From assembly GCF_021018805.1 (NCBI RefSeq), contig NC_086248.1:61513985-61577984 (forward strand): a stretch of DNA of 64,000 bases, written 5' to 3'. This document shows positions 28,501-43,500 of the stretch, one piece after another; within the stretch, counting starts at the first letter, position 1, and each line of letters opens with the position of its first letter. The notes under the pieces were generated by a model, which was not told the origin of the DNA, made no database searches, and was given only the letters and a program-made list of their open reading frames with translations. The position numbers and the translations under genes are program-made. This stretch comes from Prinia subflava (lineage: Eukaryota; Chordata; Aves; Passeriformes; Cisticolidae).

Positions 28501-31500
28501 CAAAATCTGAGGTAAGACTCATGAAAGGACAAACAGCCCCAGGACAATGTGAATTTGTATGGGTGATATATTTTGTGTTATAAATCAACCAATAGTTTGT
28601 ATTCCTTTATTACGAAAAAATCAGTGCTTTGGAGTTTAAATGATAAAAACATAGAAAAACTTTTAGCTGTCAGCAATCCAGATTCTTACATTCAACAGAG
28701 AGTAAGTACCATGTTTGGAGTCTTCCTTGAAATGAAGCGACATGCATCATCTTTGTTTTATATGCTTAGATTTTTTTGTGTAACTATTTATACAATTATC
28801 TGTTAAATTTGCAAAATACTTTTAAATTATTGTAAATAAGTTATTTACTAGGTGTCATAACAGCATAATTATTTGTTCAATGGGAGATATTGCTGATATG
28901 ATAAGTTTTACAATAAACAGTAGACAAGGAGTTGGACACTTTCACTTACCAAACTTAAAAAAAAAAAAAAAAATCTAGTTTACAGTGAATGAATACTTTA
29001 ACTAGAGGCCAAAGCATGACCATACGTAAGTTATTACCAGCGATATATGATGAAGTAACAGTCTGCTTATAATGTTATTAAAGGAACCTTCTGCCTTAAA
29101 AAAATTGAACAAAAAACCACAACCCTGAAGAGCAGCAACAACAACTACTACTACCTAAACCCAAACCAACCAAAAAAACCCCCAAAAGCCCCATGTAAAA
29201 TAAGATATGAAGAGATGGTCTCAATTTAATATAATTGTCTATATATTATATATGTCTATAATTTAATATAATTGTCTATAATTGGCAAGGCATAGATGCA
29301 TAAGAGAGAAACTTATATTCAGCTGGATAAGATCTTGCTTTTAACTGGTTGTGGTAAAAACTGAAAAAGAATCAAGAAGGATTTTTTGATTCTTGATTTC
29401 ACCAGCTACCTTAAGATCTATGATTGTACTGTGATAACAGAATCAGTCACATCTTTTGGTTTTTTCACAGAACAGTACTATTTACCACAGATGGAATGGC
29501 AGGAATGTTTTAAGGGTCTTTAACAGCTCTGAGCCCAGGCAAGGAAGGATCCTTTTAGTATTGTAAATAAAGAAGACTCTTTTCTGAAAACATCTCTGAA
29601 CAAGAAGACAAGGGGGGTGCATTTTACAGGAACTGTGTTTTAGAACTCAGGACACAGACTGTAATACTGCCAGCCATATAGAAACCTATCCTAAATTAGG
29701 TCTTTCTGATAGTTCTAAATTAATAATTTTACCTGGAGCATCCCAAGATTGAGAAGGTAGAGAGATAGTCCTAATTCCTAAGAACAGGCAACAAACCTGT
29801 GCTGCAACTCTTACAGACACAGGATGTTGACCCAGACCTCTACAGAGTGCAGGAAACATGGGTAATGAAGATACTATGCATGGCTATGGTTTATTTATTC
29901 ATCTGTTGGCATAAGATACTAATTGTTGCACTGTTTATCTCTTAAATTTTTAGTAAAATTTCTGTCGTACCTCCAACGCCACCTCCTTTCACAGAATCAG
30001 CAGCAGGAACCAATGCGATGGGAAATGTATGTATCTGCAAAATATACATATGGAAAGGTCAGCCACAGAAATGTGGTAAATAGCTGCTGTAACATCACTC
30101 TGCAGTATAAATGCAGCCTTTTGTTACTTTGTCATTATTTTTATGCTTCATGGGTACTGGGAGAGAACGTTTAGAGGCTATGAGGGTTGTTTTCAATTAG
30201 TTTTCAGTTTTTGAGGGAAGTGGTTAACCACTCTACTTGACATTAAAATGTTGCATGTGGCTTTTGGTACCTCATCACAGGAAGACTGGACTGAGATCTG
30301 AGTTCCACTCAAACCTGAGGGATCCTGTGTTCCTATGACATTCAGTAGTCACGTGTCATTTTCATTATTGAAAGGGAAACAGTGATTTTGATGGCTGCCT
30401 TTCCATTGCAGTTTCTAGTGGACAGAATAGTAGAACATGGCTTGAAACTTACAGAAATTTTACTAAATTACTGTTTCATTTAATTTTGGACTGGATGCTC
30501 AGGCCCTGGTTTTGAAGCCCATTGCAGTTCTGTAAACATTCTTATGTACTTACCTAGAGTTTGATGAAAACTTGATAGATAGAAAAATAAAATTAATAAT
30601 AATTAAATTTTAAATATTAGATTAAAATTAATAAAACTAATAGATAAAAGTATTAAATACCTTACAACAAATCAGTGATGTAGTTAGCTGTGTTTATGAA
30701 CTTACGACGTGATCTTTTTCTGAGGAGATCCACTTACATGTGAAAGATCATGGAACTGAAAAGTTTACTTTCCATCTTTATCCATTAGTGTGATAGTTTC
30801 CAACTATATCCTCAGATGTATTTGTCTACAGAAGTGATCAAAGGGCTGCAGCCTTACCATCTGATTGTTATGTGGTTTGTAGATATGTAATCATGGAAAC
30901 TTTAAAATTACAAATAATTAATGTTTTCTTACTCTTTGCATCTCCCATTTGCAGGAACTTGGAGAGTCTAAAAGATTTAATAAGTCTGTGGAAAACTTGT
31001 TTTTGTCTCTCACAACACATATAAAAAGTAAGTAGCTTTCCCTCTCTTGTCATTCCAGAATAACATAGTCAAATTTTTCAATTTTTTTGATTTTTGGCCA
31101 CAGTGTTGGCCAAGAAGTTTTTATAAAAAAGACTATCCAGTAATGGCTGAAACAATTAATGCAAGGCTGTGCCAACCTGAAAAATAATACAGGAAACCTA
31201 ATTCTCCTTGAGTATTCTGCTAGTTGTAAATAAACTGACTATATCAAACCACAATACCTTTCTTGTAAAGATGTGAAAAGACTGTCTAATTTTTCTTTTA
31301 ATTTACTAGCTGTTCAGATGCAGTATATTTAATTCATGTTAGAGTAATAACCAGTTTCTGATCTTCATGTTTTCTGGCTGAAGTCCAACTGACCCAGTCA
31401 AAAAGTCTATCATTTAAAAGGAGTTTAGTACTTTCATTCACTGGCAGTATTCATGAGGACTTTCTTCCTCTTTCTCAGTCTAGTTGTGAGGAATTTTTTA

Positions 31501-34500
31501 GTGCACATTTCTAGGTGCTCTCCAACCCTAACAACTTCTGTTCTGATGCTTTTGGTTCCTTCCATTCTCTTACACTGCCTGCTGTTCCTAGGGATGCAGA
31601 CTGTGTGTGCACCCCTAAGGCTGACTACACTGAGGACAATCAGCATTTGTGAAAAACAAATTAAAGGCATCAGTGACAGAGGAAAACAACTTCTGAGCCT
31701 TAAGAAGATTACAGGGGCTTGCAAATTTGCATGGATTTGAACAAACCGTAGTATTTTCTTACTAGCTTCAACTTGCACAACCCCACATGTGAGATTAGAC
31801 CTGAACAAATCTGGCTTCAGTGCCTTTCTGCCTTTCCCCTTAGCTCTTGTTTTAGCTCGTTTGGTCTTTCCTTTAGCTTCTTCCACCCATCTTAAAGACC
31901 TGTTCTCCTTAAACAATGCAAATTTAATGTTGTGTCTATGAGAACACATATTCAAGCTGTGCAGAGACGTGGTGCCTTGCTCCTAAACAGGAGCATACAG
32001 TGGTGTAAGACACTGGAAACAGTAATAGTGGCAGCACAAGAATTGGATGCAAAGTAAATTATTCAGCTTTTTATTAATTTGAAGCCTGGCATATTCTAGA
32101 GTAAGGACTGTCAGGACTGCAGTAAACTATTGATTCCCTGCTACCAAAAGGAAAGTCCTACTCCATTCACACCTTTCTTTTCTCTCTGTTTTGAGCCTTA
32201 TGCTGCTATAATTAGCATCTGGAACCCTCTGGAAACTGGTTTAGCTAATTTAAAGGGCAGAACATTAACTTAGAACACATAGGTACTTTTCTGCTGTTGG
32301 GCTGAAGGTAAAATATATATTGGAACATGTGCAAGAGAGAGTGCTGGTCCATGTGATCAGGAGCCACATTGGGGATGGAGAAGAGCAGAGCAGGGGTTGT
32401 AGAGGGAGATGAAAGCAGGTTGTCAGTTCAGCTATGGGTGAAACCCCAGGTGCTCTCATCCTCAGTTGCTGTGGAGCAGTTTAATTTGGGAGAAAATGAC
32501 AGGCTGTTGTAATCATTGAAGTCAGTAATTAAAAAGTATAGGAAGTCTTACGGAGAGAAAGATTTGGGCTTCTTGACTTAAGAAAGCAGCTTTCCAGGCC
32601 ATATGGCCTCTCAATGAGAGCTGGTACTGTGCTGATAAATATTTTTGATCACAAGTGTCTAAAGTCAGTACTCTGTACCTTATGTAGGTACAAGTGTCTT
32701 GCTTTGCAGAGGTATTTAACACACCCAGCACAGTGTGTTGCAGTAAATAAACCTAGAGAACCTCGTTGTGCCTCTGACTCTCTCACTGGAGCCAGTGTGT
32801 GTGCGTGTCTGAGAGCAGTGGGAGCGAGGGATCAGCGCGTGCAGCACAAAGCTGCCCTTGTACAGGCTGCTCCTTTCTGCTGTTACCTCCTGTTCCAGTG
32901 TGGCTTGGCAGCAAGAGGAGATTATAATCCAATGGTGGCCATTTGCTGAATGTAGAATGAATTACGGGTTGTAGTTTTATTTGCAGTGAAAATTGCCCTT
33001 GGCACTAGAGAGAATGTCAGTCATACTGATATTTGGGTAGAGAAGCCAAAAGAGGAATAGATATGAAAACTGAACATTTGTGTTTTCTCACACAATAACC
33101 TGTTCCTTGTAAGAGAACGTGAGACAAGGCTGGTGTTTCTGCCTCTACTGCTGGTCAAGCTACTCAGATTGTATCTATTCCATTAGAAGTCTCAATTCCA
33201 GTCTCTTTTATGATCTCTGATTTCACTGTGTATGTTAAAAACCAGTTTCATTTACAGAGATGGCTTAATTGAGCCTGCCTTTGAATAGGTCACATGGTGC
33301 CTTAATGGTGTACACAGAGTACAGTAAACATCTGAGGACTGATTGCTGCTAAGAACAAAACTAACCCAGTGTCTTTTAAAATCACATTTGAGTGCCATTG
33401 TTTTTGAATACCATAATGTCGCATTGTCTGCTGTCTGAGGTTCCTCCACAGAGGTTCATGTTGTGAGAAGTGTTTATTTCTTCTGTATGAATTAAACATA
33501 TGATAGCTATTTCATGTACTACTTATAAATTTTTAATTCTTCATGAGAGTCTATCTGGGATTGACAACAAAGTGTCTGCCTGCTCATATTCAACTACAGA
33601 AATCGTGGATGAGTGCTGCCCCCCAAGAATTCCCCTTAAGTGCAATTCTGAGTGTACACTGAGGAATAAGAAGTGAAAAGTGGGGCATTAAATGTCCAAT
33701 TGTCCTGTGGATTTATTTGCCAACAAACTATATGTTACTGAAGTGCTAATTCAACAAGGTGCTTAAGTATGGACATAAGCTTATCCATATGAGTAATGTT
33801 ATTGGAGTCAATGAGAGCTATTCAGGTTCTTAAAATTATACGTGGTTTGGGACCAGAGTATGTAATATCCTTCCTTTCATCCATATTTTGGATACATTTC
33901 TAAATATTTTCCAGTGTGATCTTCTTTCTACTTTTCCTTGTTGTGTTACTTTGTCATTATAATGATTTTGCTTTTATCCTGAACCAAGCCAAACCACTTT
34001 ACAAATCAAACTACACATAGGGACTGTAGTAGTTACTTCTGAGAGGAAACTGTATTTGATGGCTTACAATTCCTTGCAGCAGCTATAATGATAGGCAGCA
34101 AGGAGTATAATTTCCATTTGAAGCAGCATGAAAGATTTAGGCAGGCAAAATATAATTATATACAATATGACAACCACTTGTCTTCCCATCTATTTCTTAG
34201 GACATTAATGCTCACGGTGCAGGATGACAGTTTGAAAGCTTCAGAATTCGCCTATAAATTTATAGGATTGCTTGCAAAGTTTGTTATACTGACTTTTCTC
34301 TTTCTTTTTACTTCAGAAATATCAAAGTCCCAGAATGATATGGCTGACAGATGTGTCCTAACAACAGACTGTGGGAAGAATGTGGAAAGAAGAAAGCAGA
34401 GAAGGAGCCAGTCTGACACTGCAATCAACATTACAAGCAGGGTATCCATGTTATTATACACAGTCTCTAACTGTAAGAGCTGTTTCAGAGTGAAATATAT

Positions 34501-37500
34501 GCGAGAGAGCAATCATGTGCACAGTGGGATTTTGCTTTCATTTTATGAACAGGGCATAGCTGATGTTCACTGACTGTGGTCAGAACTCTGATTCTTCACA
34601 AGGTTTTTGACAGATTTTGCACAATTGATGCCAACCCAGAGCTGAAATGTTAGACTGAGATTTTTACAGAGAGAGGGAAGGATGGTGAGGATGGGACATT
34701 TTGCTCTCAGGTGCTTACGGATTCTCTTGAGGTTGAATTGATACCTGCTCTATGGGATTGTTGGGCTGCAGGGAGGTGCTCTGTCTTCTCTTCTTCCTGC
34801 CCCTTTTGCTGTTGAGCAGGACAAACTATGACCATCTCAAACTCATCCTGAGGTTTTCTGAGCATTTTTTAACTTGGTAGGGAGAAAGCATTGCTGTTAG
34901 TTGCTATGCAACTTTGCTTTTCCTTTTGCTTTGGTTACAGTCTCTAGCTTTCAGTGTTTGAGAAAAATCCAGTCATCTATTTTCCTATGAATTGTACAGG
35001 GCTCAAGATGATCTCACGTTTCTGCTTTAGAGTGACACTGAAGATTTTGTTTTGTATGCTTTCAGCTCTCAAGTGACTGAACTTTGTCCATACTCAGTTT
35101 TCCACATTGTGGGTACTTACTGAATTGCCTCCTTCATCTGAATGATGTCAGTGTGGTTTGCTAAGTGCCTGGATTAGAGGCTGAGAAAAGCCCTTGCTTT
35201 GGGCCAGACCTCGTGGCACACATTGCTCACAGCTCCTTGTGCACTTTTTTGCTTTCCTCAGAAGTGTTAGGTGCTGATAAATTGCATGGTCTGGGCAGTT
35301 TGAATTGGTCCAGCAAGGTTTGAAAACTCCTTGAAATTAGTTCTGGTATTTCTGTATGCATTTAAATTGTCAATAGAATTGGCAAAAATTATTGGTTGTT
35401 ACTTGCACCTGAGTGCTGCTTTCATTGTGGCAAGCCACACTTTGGTGTTAACTTTATTCCACAGGCAGAGCACAGCTCTTCTAATGCGTTGAAAAACATC
35501 ACAGTTGGAGGCAGTGTGAATTCAGACTATGCTTCATTGCATGCTGATCACAAACAATCTGCCACATTTAAAAGATGTATATGGATTCTTTGGCTTCAGA
35601 AATGAATTTGTAGGAGGACCCAAATTATTTGCGTGGGTTTTTAATTGCCTGTTTAAAGATTTAGGACTTATGTCCACACTTAGCGTTGCAGGTTTTGAAA
35701 AATAGATTTCAATGTTTGTGTGCCAGAGCACTATTTCTCCAAGTCATATGAACCAATTGGACTATATTTAAGCTAGAATTTTAGTTTTGCTAGAATTACT
35801 GTTCAGTTTTTCCTTGTAAATGTCCTTCAACTTTGTTTCCCTTTAGGAGGGGTAGCTGTTTACATCCTTACTAGAGCTATGCCTTAAGTTATAGGACAGA
35901 ACCTGTTTTAAATTACACTTGAAAAACAACTAATTATATTTATAGGAAAATACCATATTGAAATCCTAACTGTTATGATTTCCACCCCAGAAGGAACTTT
36001 TGTTTTCCAAGCATGAATCAGAACAGTGGCTTTTGCCCCTAGAAATGATAGCTTTCTCTAAGGAATGACTGAGAAGTAGTAACTGCAACCACAAGTTTGA
36101 AAGTGCAGTGTTTAAGACTGGGGCACTACTTAAGCCTCAAGAACAATATCTGTCTTAAGTAAGTTTTCTAAATTTGTGATGTGTCCAGAGCTTGATTTCA
36201 TCAGATTAAAGTTGGAAGAGATTATATTTAACCTCAGTATTAGTGGAAAAAACCCAAATCCAATGGCAGGAAGTACCAGCCAGTGTAAAATCTGGATTTT
36301 GAGGGCCTCTCATCATCTGAACCCTGAAGTTTATGAAGGGAAGTGCTGTTATCCCTGCCTCACTGGGGGAACAAGCAGGCATGTGCCATGTCTGGGAGCT
36401 GTTTGTGGTGCATTGGTAGCTGTGGGATACCTCTCCTGTGGCAACAGAAGCAGACACAGGAGCTGGGCTGGGCTTGTGTGAGCTGCTGCTGAGTTCAGCT
36501 CTGGTAGCTGTGTTGCCTTGTCAGTCTCTTATGTTCCATACTGCACAACAGCAAAGTCTTTCTGATCCAAGTGGGAGCTAAAATTCAGCGTGTGGCCGCT
36601 TGTTTTGGTTAGCAAGTGAAATTGGTTGTGTTTCAGGTTTATAAAGCAGAAAACAGTTTCTCTGCTAGGAAATTCTATTATGAGTTTGATTGGGGGTTTT
36701 TTTGAGACTACATTCTGAATGCATTTTCTGTCTGTTTCCCTCTCACAAGGTAACTTAATTCTTGCATCTATTCTTAAGGCAGGGCACTTGATAGACATCA
36801 CAATTTCTGTGTGTTATAATAACTGGTTAGGATTTTGCACATTCTGTTTTTTTCAGAAGTAATCTCACTGTATTATCTCTTGTCCTCATTCTCTGATGCT
36901 TTCTGCTGACTGTGCAGGAGGGATTCTCTCTCATTTCCTGTTTTCTTTGTGCAAATAAGTCCTAATCCTTTTTATTGATTCAGTCACAGTATATTCTTTT
37001 TAGTCTTTCAGGTAATCTGTTACACAACTTTTTAAAAGAAATTGTTTTCTTAGATCCTAACCATGTAAAATTCCTTACCTTGCATTTTTCCTATCCTGAC
37101 ACTGAGGTGTCAGCATACTTTCTGTAGATTGTGTTATCCCTAGGAAGTGGCATGCCAGAAACACCAATATTTTGAGCATATTTCCAGCCCTATGTATTTG
37201 TATTTTGGCATTTCATTCTCTTAGCTATTGTTCGTGGTAACAGAGGTGGCTGAAGGTAAATCTCAAGGAGTTTTGATTGCTATAGATAATTTCTGAGAGA
37301 GTTATCAGGTATTTTGTGGGAAAACTGGAAAAGTGAATGGACTTAATCAAAGCAAAGTCAAGAACACCTTTAAAAATTTAAACTTTTTCTATGAACAAAG
37401 CTCAATAGGAACTTGTCAGTCTGTTCCTATTTTCAAATCTCTTTCAACTTATGTTCATTTTTGCATAGGTAAATGTGGGCATGTGTCATGCATATTGCAA

Positions 37501-40500
37501 AATACAGTTTTAAATTTCCTGGAGGCAAGAATATATTTTCTTCCAAAATTACTGTTTTGTTAAGGTCTAATGAAGACCTTTATTAGTATATTGCTACTTT
37601 GGGTGTGTTATTAGTAGAGTGCTGTTAGTAATTGGTGTAGTTGTGACCCTTAGATTAGCTAGTGGTATACTGGTTTTTAAAAATTAATAATATAAAATGA
37701 CTATACCACTAAGTGGGTTGAGCGAGTTATAAATCAACATTTAAATTAAGTTATTGCATTATCTTTGAAGGTGTGCCACCTGAATGACCTTAGTCAGAGT
37801 CAATTGTAGATATTTACTGAATTTTCTTCTGATAGCATTCTCGAATCAGGACGTTTTTTCTTAAATTGCAAAAAAATAATATATACTCTCTGAATTTCTT
37901 GCAGATGAAAAGTACACCCAGTCTGCAACAGCTCATCACTGGGGCCCAAAATGACAGCAAAACTCAGAGCAAAAGGAGTTGGAAGGAGGAAGAAGACATA
38001 ACAACCAGTCCCACGAGTGATACAGTTTTCTGTGATGGCAAAAAACATGTAAGTTAAAGGTGAAACACAACAGAAAAAGTGTTCAAAGGGAACAGATATA
38101 AAAGCTTGTGCAGAATGTAAGTGTATTTTGGGTTATATTACAAAATGAAGGAAGAATTGCACTTGAGTTTGTGTCTGATGAAAGACCGATGTCTTTGGCA
38201 CAGTCCTCATAGTAACACTTTGAACTTTTTGAAGCATAAGGCAAATTAATAATGGATAATTGATGGATATATCATCCACTGATAATGAATAATTGATAGA
38301 GCAGCTTCTTCTGGATGTTGCAAATGCAGCTAACATTCTTCCCATTTGATTATTAGGATTGGGATCATGAAGGTGGTACTTTCTCACCTAGTATCTGCCT
38401 TTTTCTCTTCAAGCTTCATTTACCAGAAGGGTTTTGTCAGTCTGCACAAGCTGTGGTATTGGAAATGTCAGTGGAAATTCAAATGTCAGAATGCCAGTGA
38501 ATGAAGAGGAAACTGACAGTGAGGGAAGCCAGGGGAGCACTTCATAGGCTTAGGGGATGACATTGAATCATCCTCTGTTAGATGGCATTTTGAATACTGC
38601 AAATGAGAGAGAAGGAAGCTGGTTATAAATGAATTCAGCACATGCTTTAAAGCCTCTATGATTAACTGTGGAACCTAATTTCTATCTATTAGTGATGAGG
38701 TTAAGCAAGGTGAAGTATCCAAAGAATTCATGACTGATCTTGTAAAGAAGGGAACTAAAATGACTTAGGGAATCAAAATTAAACCAGGCTGCTCACTTGG
38801 CAGAGAAGCAGAAACACAAACAGGGATCTTGGTGCTCTCTCATAGCTCATAGCACTGTGGAGTTTGAGGTGTTAAGCTGACAAATGGAAAACAGCTTTGT
38901 ATTACATTTGTGATTCCAATGACAACCATTTGAGCTGGGCTATAGAAAGCTCAGGCTTAAAACTGAAATATTTTCTACTGTCTTATAAAGGGGGGGGTCA
39001 AATTCCATTAAACTTCTCTTTATGGGTATTTGTTGGATGTTAAAGACCACTCCATAAAGGTATTGTCCAGAACATCAGATGGCATTGCTTCCAGTCATGC
39101 CAGCAGAAGCACAAGATAAGTCATTACTAAATCCCTGCCCACTGAACCCAAAGTGGTGAATTCCACCTAGAATGTATGAGATGCCTGATCAGGTGGGAGA
39201 CATATATAGTGATATTCAGTCCAAACATCATTAATCATAACACCACTCCAGCCTTCCTAAATAAATAGGGTGTTCTGTGGAATAAATGTGAGGAACTTCC
39301 ACAGAACTTTGTTTTAGGACAAAACTCTGTTTGCATTCCATTGTCCTAAAGGATTTTGGTGGAAAATAAGCATTTTCTGGTCTGGTGAATAAACGTGTTA
39401 GTGAATGAAAGTGCAGAGCTGAACAAAGCTGCAAGTTAGATTACACTGACACACTTCTTTTGGAGGGAGTAAGATTTATTTGCAACAAGTGTCAGTTCAA
39501 AACTGTCCTTACACGTCTTTTGGCTTCCTCAGTAAGCACTCTAACCCTTCTTTTGACATGTCTGTTGCTTAGAGATTAAAAGAGAGAGGAGATAGCCTCT
39601 TTAATCTAATGAATCCATTGGTGTGAATTGAATATTTGGCATGCTCTAAAAAGGAGGAAAAGCATCTCCACAGAAGAGAGATATGATCTTGCAAACACTG
39701 CCTTGCACTTGTAGCTACTGGGTTGGGCAATGCAGAACTCCTTGGTCAACCAGTCCTGTGTGGGTTGGTGTTTATTTTCAGGGGAAGGACTGATCCAACA
39801 CAGATATCTTAGCAATCTGGGGTAGTGTTGCTGAGAGACTGATCACAACAGTGGTGCCTTCGTGACAAATGCTGCGTAAAAAGTTCCTAGGGCTCACCTT
39901 AAAGGATATCATTATAAATGAATGGAGTTCAAACTGTTCTGAGTTGATAATTTGAGTTGTGTCTAGACTGGGCCACACAAAGCATTGCTCTACTCCTTCT
40001 TTGCAGTGTCCTGCCATCTGTAAATGCTAGACACAAGTGCTCTTTATATGTGTGGATGGACCATGTATAAAGCAGCCAAACCTTTGCCCCAAGGGTGGAA
40101 GTAAATGAAGGGAGAACAAAGTGGCTGAGGTGAACTAGGGAACATCATCTGTATGCACCCACATACACCAGCTGTTAGTATTCATGTTTTAGTCTCTCCT
40201 GAATGGTCTGCAATTCAGAGTGCATAATTTTTATGTAGACTTGGGGCATCTCGTAAAGCATTTACTGGATGTGCAGGCCACTTTGGTATTTCCTCTAATA
40301 CATGGTGAACAAAATATCTTGGTAGTGTACCCTACTATGAGCTGTGTATTTAAAGCAGTCTAATTAAAGGTTTTTTTAAATGTTTTGAGATTTTAGAGGT
40401 TTTTTCATTCCCTTTCAAACACTTAGCCCGTTTTTCTCATGGGAAGCAATGCGGCAGTTTTATATGAAAACAGTTTCTGGATCCAGAGGTTACTTAAAGC

Positions 40501-43500
40501 TTTTTCTCAGCCTAGAAAGTTTACTGAAGAGAAGAGAGCAAAGCAGTAGAGTTGCAATTACAGTCGTGATTTTTCAGGGACGTTATGGAGGCAATGCAAT
40601 GTTTTATACAGATAACCCTAAGTTTCATGATGTGCAGTAGCTTTACAGTGATGTCAGTAAAGATACTGACTATTGAGGGAAATTAATGTTTTGGCCTGTT
40701 TGATCCGAAGCTGCTTTTACCAGATATTTGTCTTTTCTTAGGGGAGTTTGTATAGTCTTAGCAGCACTTGCACTGAGTCTGGCAATTTTGGCAAGGCTAC
40801 CGTCACAGGAGAAATAGAGTTTGCCTTAAAGTACAACTTCAGAGCTTGCATCTTGGAAGTTTGCATCAAGGGATGCAAGAACCTGGCTTATGGAGAAGAG
40901 AAGAAGAAAAAGTGTAACCCGTAAGTATTTCTATAGAGAAGAAGAAACATAAGGAAAATATTCTGTTTTTTACAGTACTTACGCATGTTCTGAGTGAAAT
41001 GGATCGATATATGATGGTGTGCCATACTGGCACCTTCACAACATCCAACAAACACACCAACCCTTTGCACATATACACACTGCAAGACAAATAGGTTTCA
41101 TACCAGTTCTTATTCCATTATGACCATTTTCTGCTAGGAATTCTCTTTCTCTGCTTGTGAGCAGGCACTTGGGTGTGTGTTGCTGGTGAGTACCTTTGGG
41201 CCTCAGGAATAGCTGTTCCATTTTTAGTTCTTAAGTTGTGGCTGAAACATGAGCTGTCCTGTCCCTAATTCATCTGCTGTGACCCATTGTGGGTCACTGG
41301 GTGGTTGCTGTATTACTTGGGTGCTTCCATCTTTTGTGATAAAAGTAAAAATCTCAGCTGCTACAACATATTTTAAGATCCAAAGCTGTTTAATAATGTA
41401 CTGTTGTAAGAGGAAGAAGTGGATATTTCTGTGCATAAAATATGCTGTAGAAATGTTTGGTTGGATAATTAAGCCTTGGTGATTTCTCTGTTTATCACTG
41501 AAGAGTCCTCTCTGGCTGTGCAGTAACCACTGATAGAAAATCACCAGGTAGAATCCCTAACTACCTGTTCGTGCCCCTGCTGTCTCACTGTGTTGGAGCA
41601 TTTGAGTGCCCACATTGGAATCCTGGACTTGCAGCCGCCTTCACCTAGAAGGACGATGGATTTTGTGCAGATCCTGCAGAGAATATTTATAAAAAACAAG
41701 CTTGGAGATGAGCAGTGCCTTGCTGGAAGAGCAGCCTGTGGAGAAGAGCTGTTAGGGAGCACTTCAGAAGTGGGTCAAGGTTCTCTAAGTCTCCTGGTAA
41801 TTAAGCCAGGCAAACAGTTGCAGGAAGCCTGAAAGGCAATGTGGGAACTGCCATAGGGTAAACATTATATTCTCTATGGGTATATATTTATATATTTCTG
41901 TTGGTTTCCAAGCCAACTGAAAAAGTACAGCACACTTATTTGACATGCTTGCTGAAAAGCAGGCTTTTAACTGATGTTTAAAACCTGATTAATTATTTAG
42001 CTTATTTGCTGGTTTGAAGTCTGCCTGGCTATGTTTTAAGTAAAATGATCTGGCCTCATAGAACAAGAAGCTAAATCTTCTAGTACCTGTATGTTTAAAA
42101 AAGTAGCTTTACCTATGGATCAGTTTGGAAAAAATAGGGAATATGTCTAAGTTCTGCACTGATGATATGAGATACAGCTGATTTTATTTACCCAGTAAGT
42201 TAATCAAGAGGCTGTTTTAAAATTAATTTAAATCATAATATCTGAAATATGTATAAGTACAGTTTTAAAATGCTTTGTATTATGTAAACAGCCACTCCTT
42301 TCCCTGACAAGCTGGAAGCACTCTCTGTTGCTGAAATTCTTTAGTTTTGAACCCATAACACAAGTACAACCCACTGCACTGATACTAAGGGGAGTATGTA
42401 AGTATTAGTGTTCACTTGACCTACACTTGAGAAACTTTGGGTATGAATCATTGGCATTTGATACTGGTCCAGCTCAGCTTCCAGGAATTTTTTTGGCTGT
42501 TTTTTCTTGAATCAATGTTAGGGCAATTTTGAACCCTTTAGACAATCTCCCATTTTCATTCTAGTGGCTATTAGAATAATTAGCATTTGTAAGACCTATG
42601 AGTTATTCTGTATTACTTACCTGATGCTGTGAAAATGAGATTTTTTTTTATGAATATTGGGGGACAAGTAGCAGGGATTCTAAAGTTGATGGAGTTTATA
42701 TTTCTTTTTCTTTGAGCACATAATATGCTATTTGTTTTCATCATAAAGCTGTCTCTACAACTGACAAGGTGACTTCTTTAAGGGGCTGTTTTATCAGAGG
42801 CCAGGAGTATGACAACAGGATTCCTATTCAGATCCTAATCCCTTCCCAAGTGCAGTGGAATTGAAGCACACTAGCTGAATGGTACACAAGGATCCTTATA
42901 GTCCATCTGCTTTTCTTGAGAAAATATATAAATCATATTTTGCTATTTTATTGCTTAGAAGCATACAAAGTCAATAAAGTTGTTTAAGAATTAAGAAAAA
43001 TCTCCTCTCATCTAATTGTTTTTTTTTCATTTGATCCTCCCTGCTCATTCTGATCACTTTCTGTGTATCTTTGTCTCCAAGGTATGTGAAGGTTTATTTA
43101 CTTCCTGATAAATCTCCTCAGAGTAAGAGGAAGACAGCTGTCAAAAAGAGCACAGTGGATCCAGAGTTTGATGAGACTTTGAAGGTATGGTTTCCAATTC
43201 CATGCTGCTAAGTGTGCTTTTCCATGGTACAATCCTGCAGAGTTCTGAACTGACCTGATAGGGCAAATTTAGGAGTCCCTGAAAATAATAATTTTAAAAA
43301 TTATGGGTTTTCAGTCTAAATAAGAGGGAGTTGCTTTTGGAGTTGCAACAGTAAATTGCAAAACATTACAGAAGTCTGCCTTTGTTCAAGAAAGTACTTC
43401 TAGTGAATACCAGTGTTATGATTTACCATGTGGCAAAAGCAAAGTGTCTTCCATAGATGCTTTTTCTTGTACATTCAGAAACTGGGTGTATTGCAGAAGA

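Noticed and set aside
31485..31570. Possible inverted CR1 tail (GTTAGGGTTGGAGAGCACC on the minus strand)
   Set aside because: Only a short phrase resembles CR1 and the flanks do not continue the element; too weak to annotate.
34436..37904. SYTL3 intron 7 as a second U12-type intron (donor GTATCC)
   Set aside because: The donor shares the first six bases of the U12 GT-AG consensus but continues ATG, not TT. No TTCCTTRAY branch site lies within 20 nt of the acceptor, which has an ordinary pyrimidine tract and CAG. A weak U2 donor is more likely.
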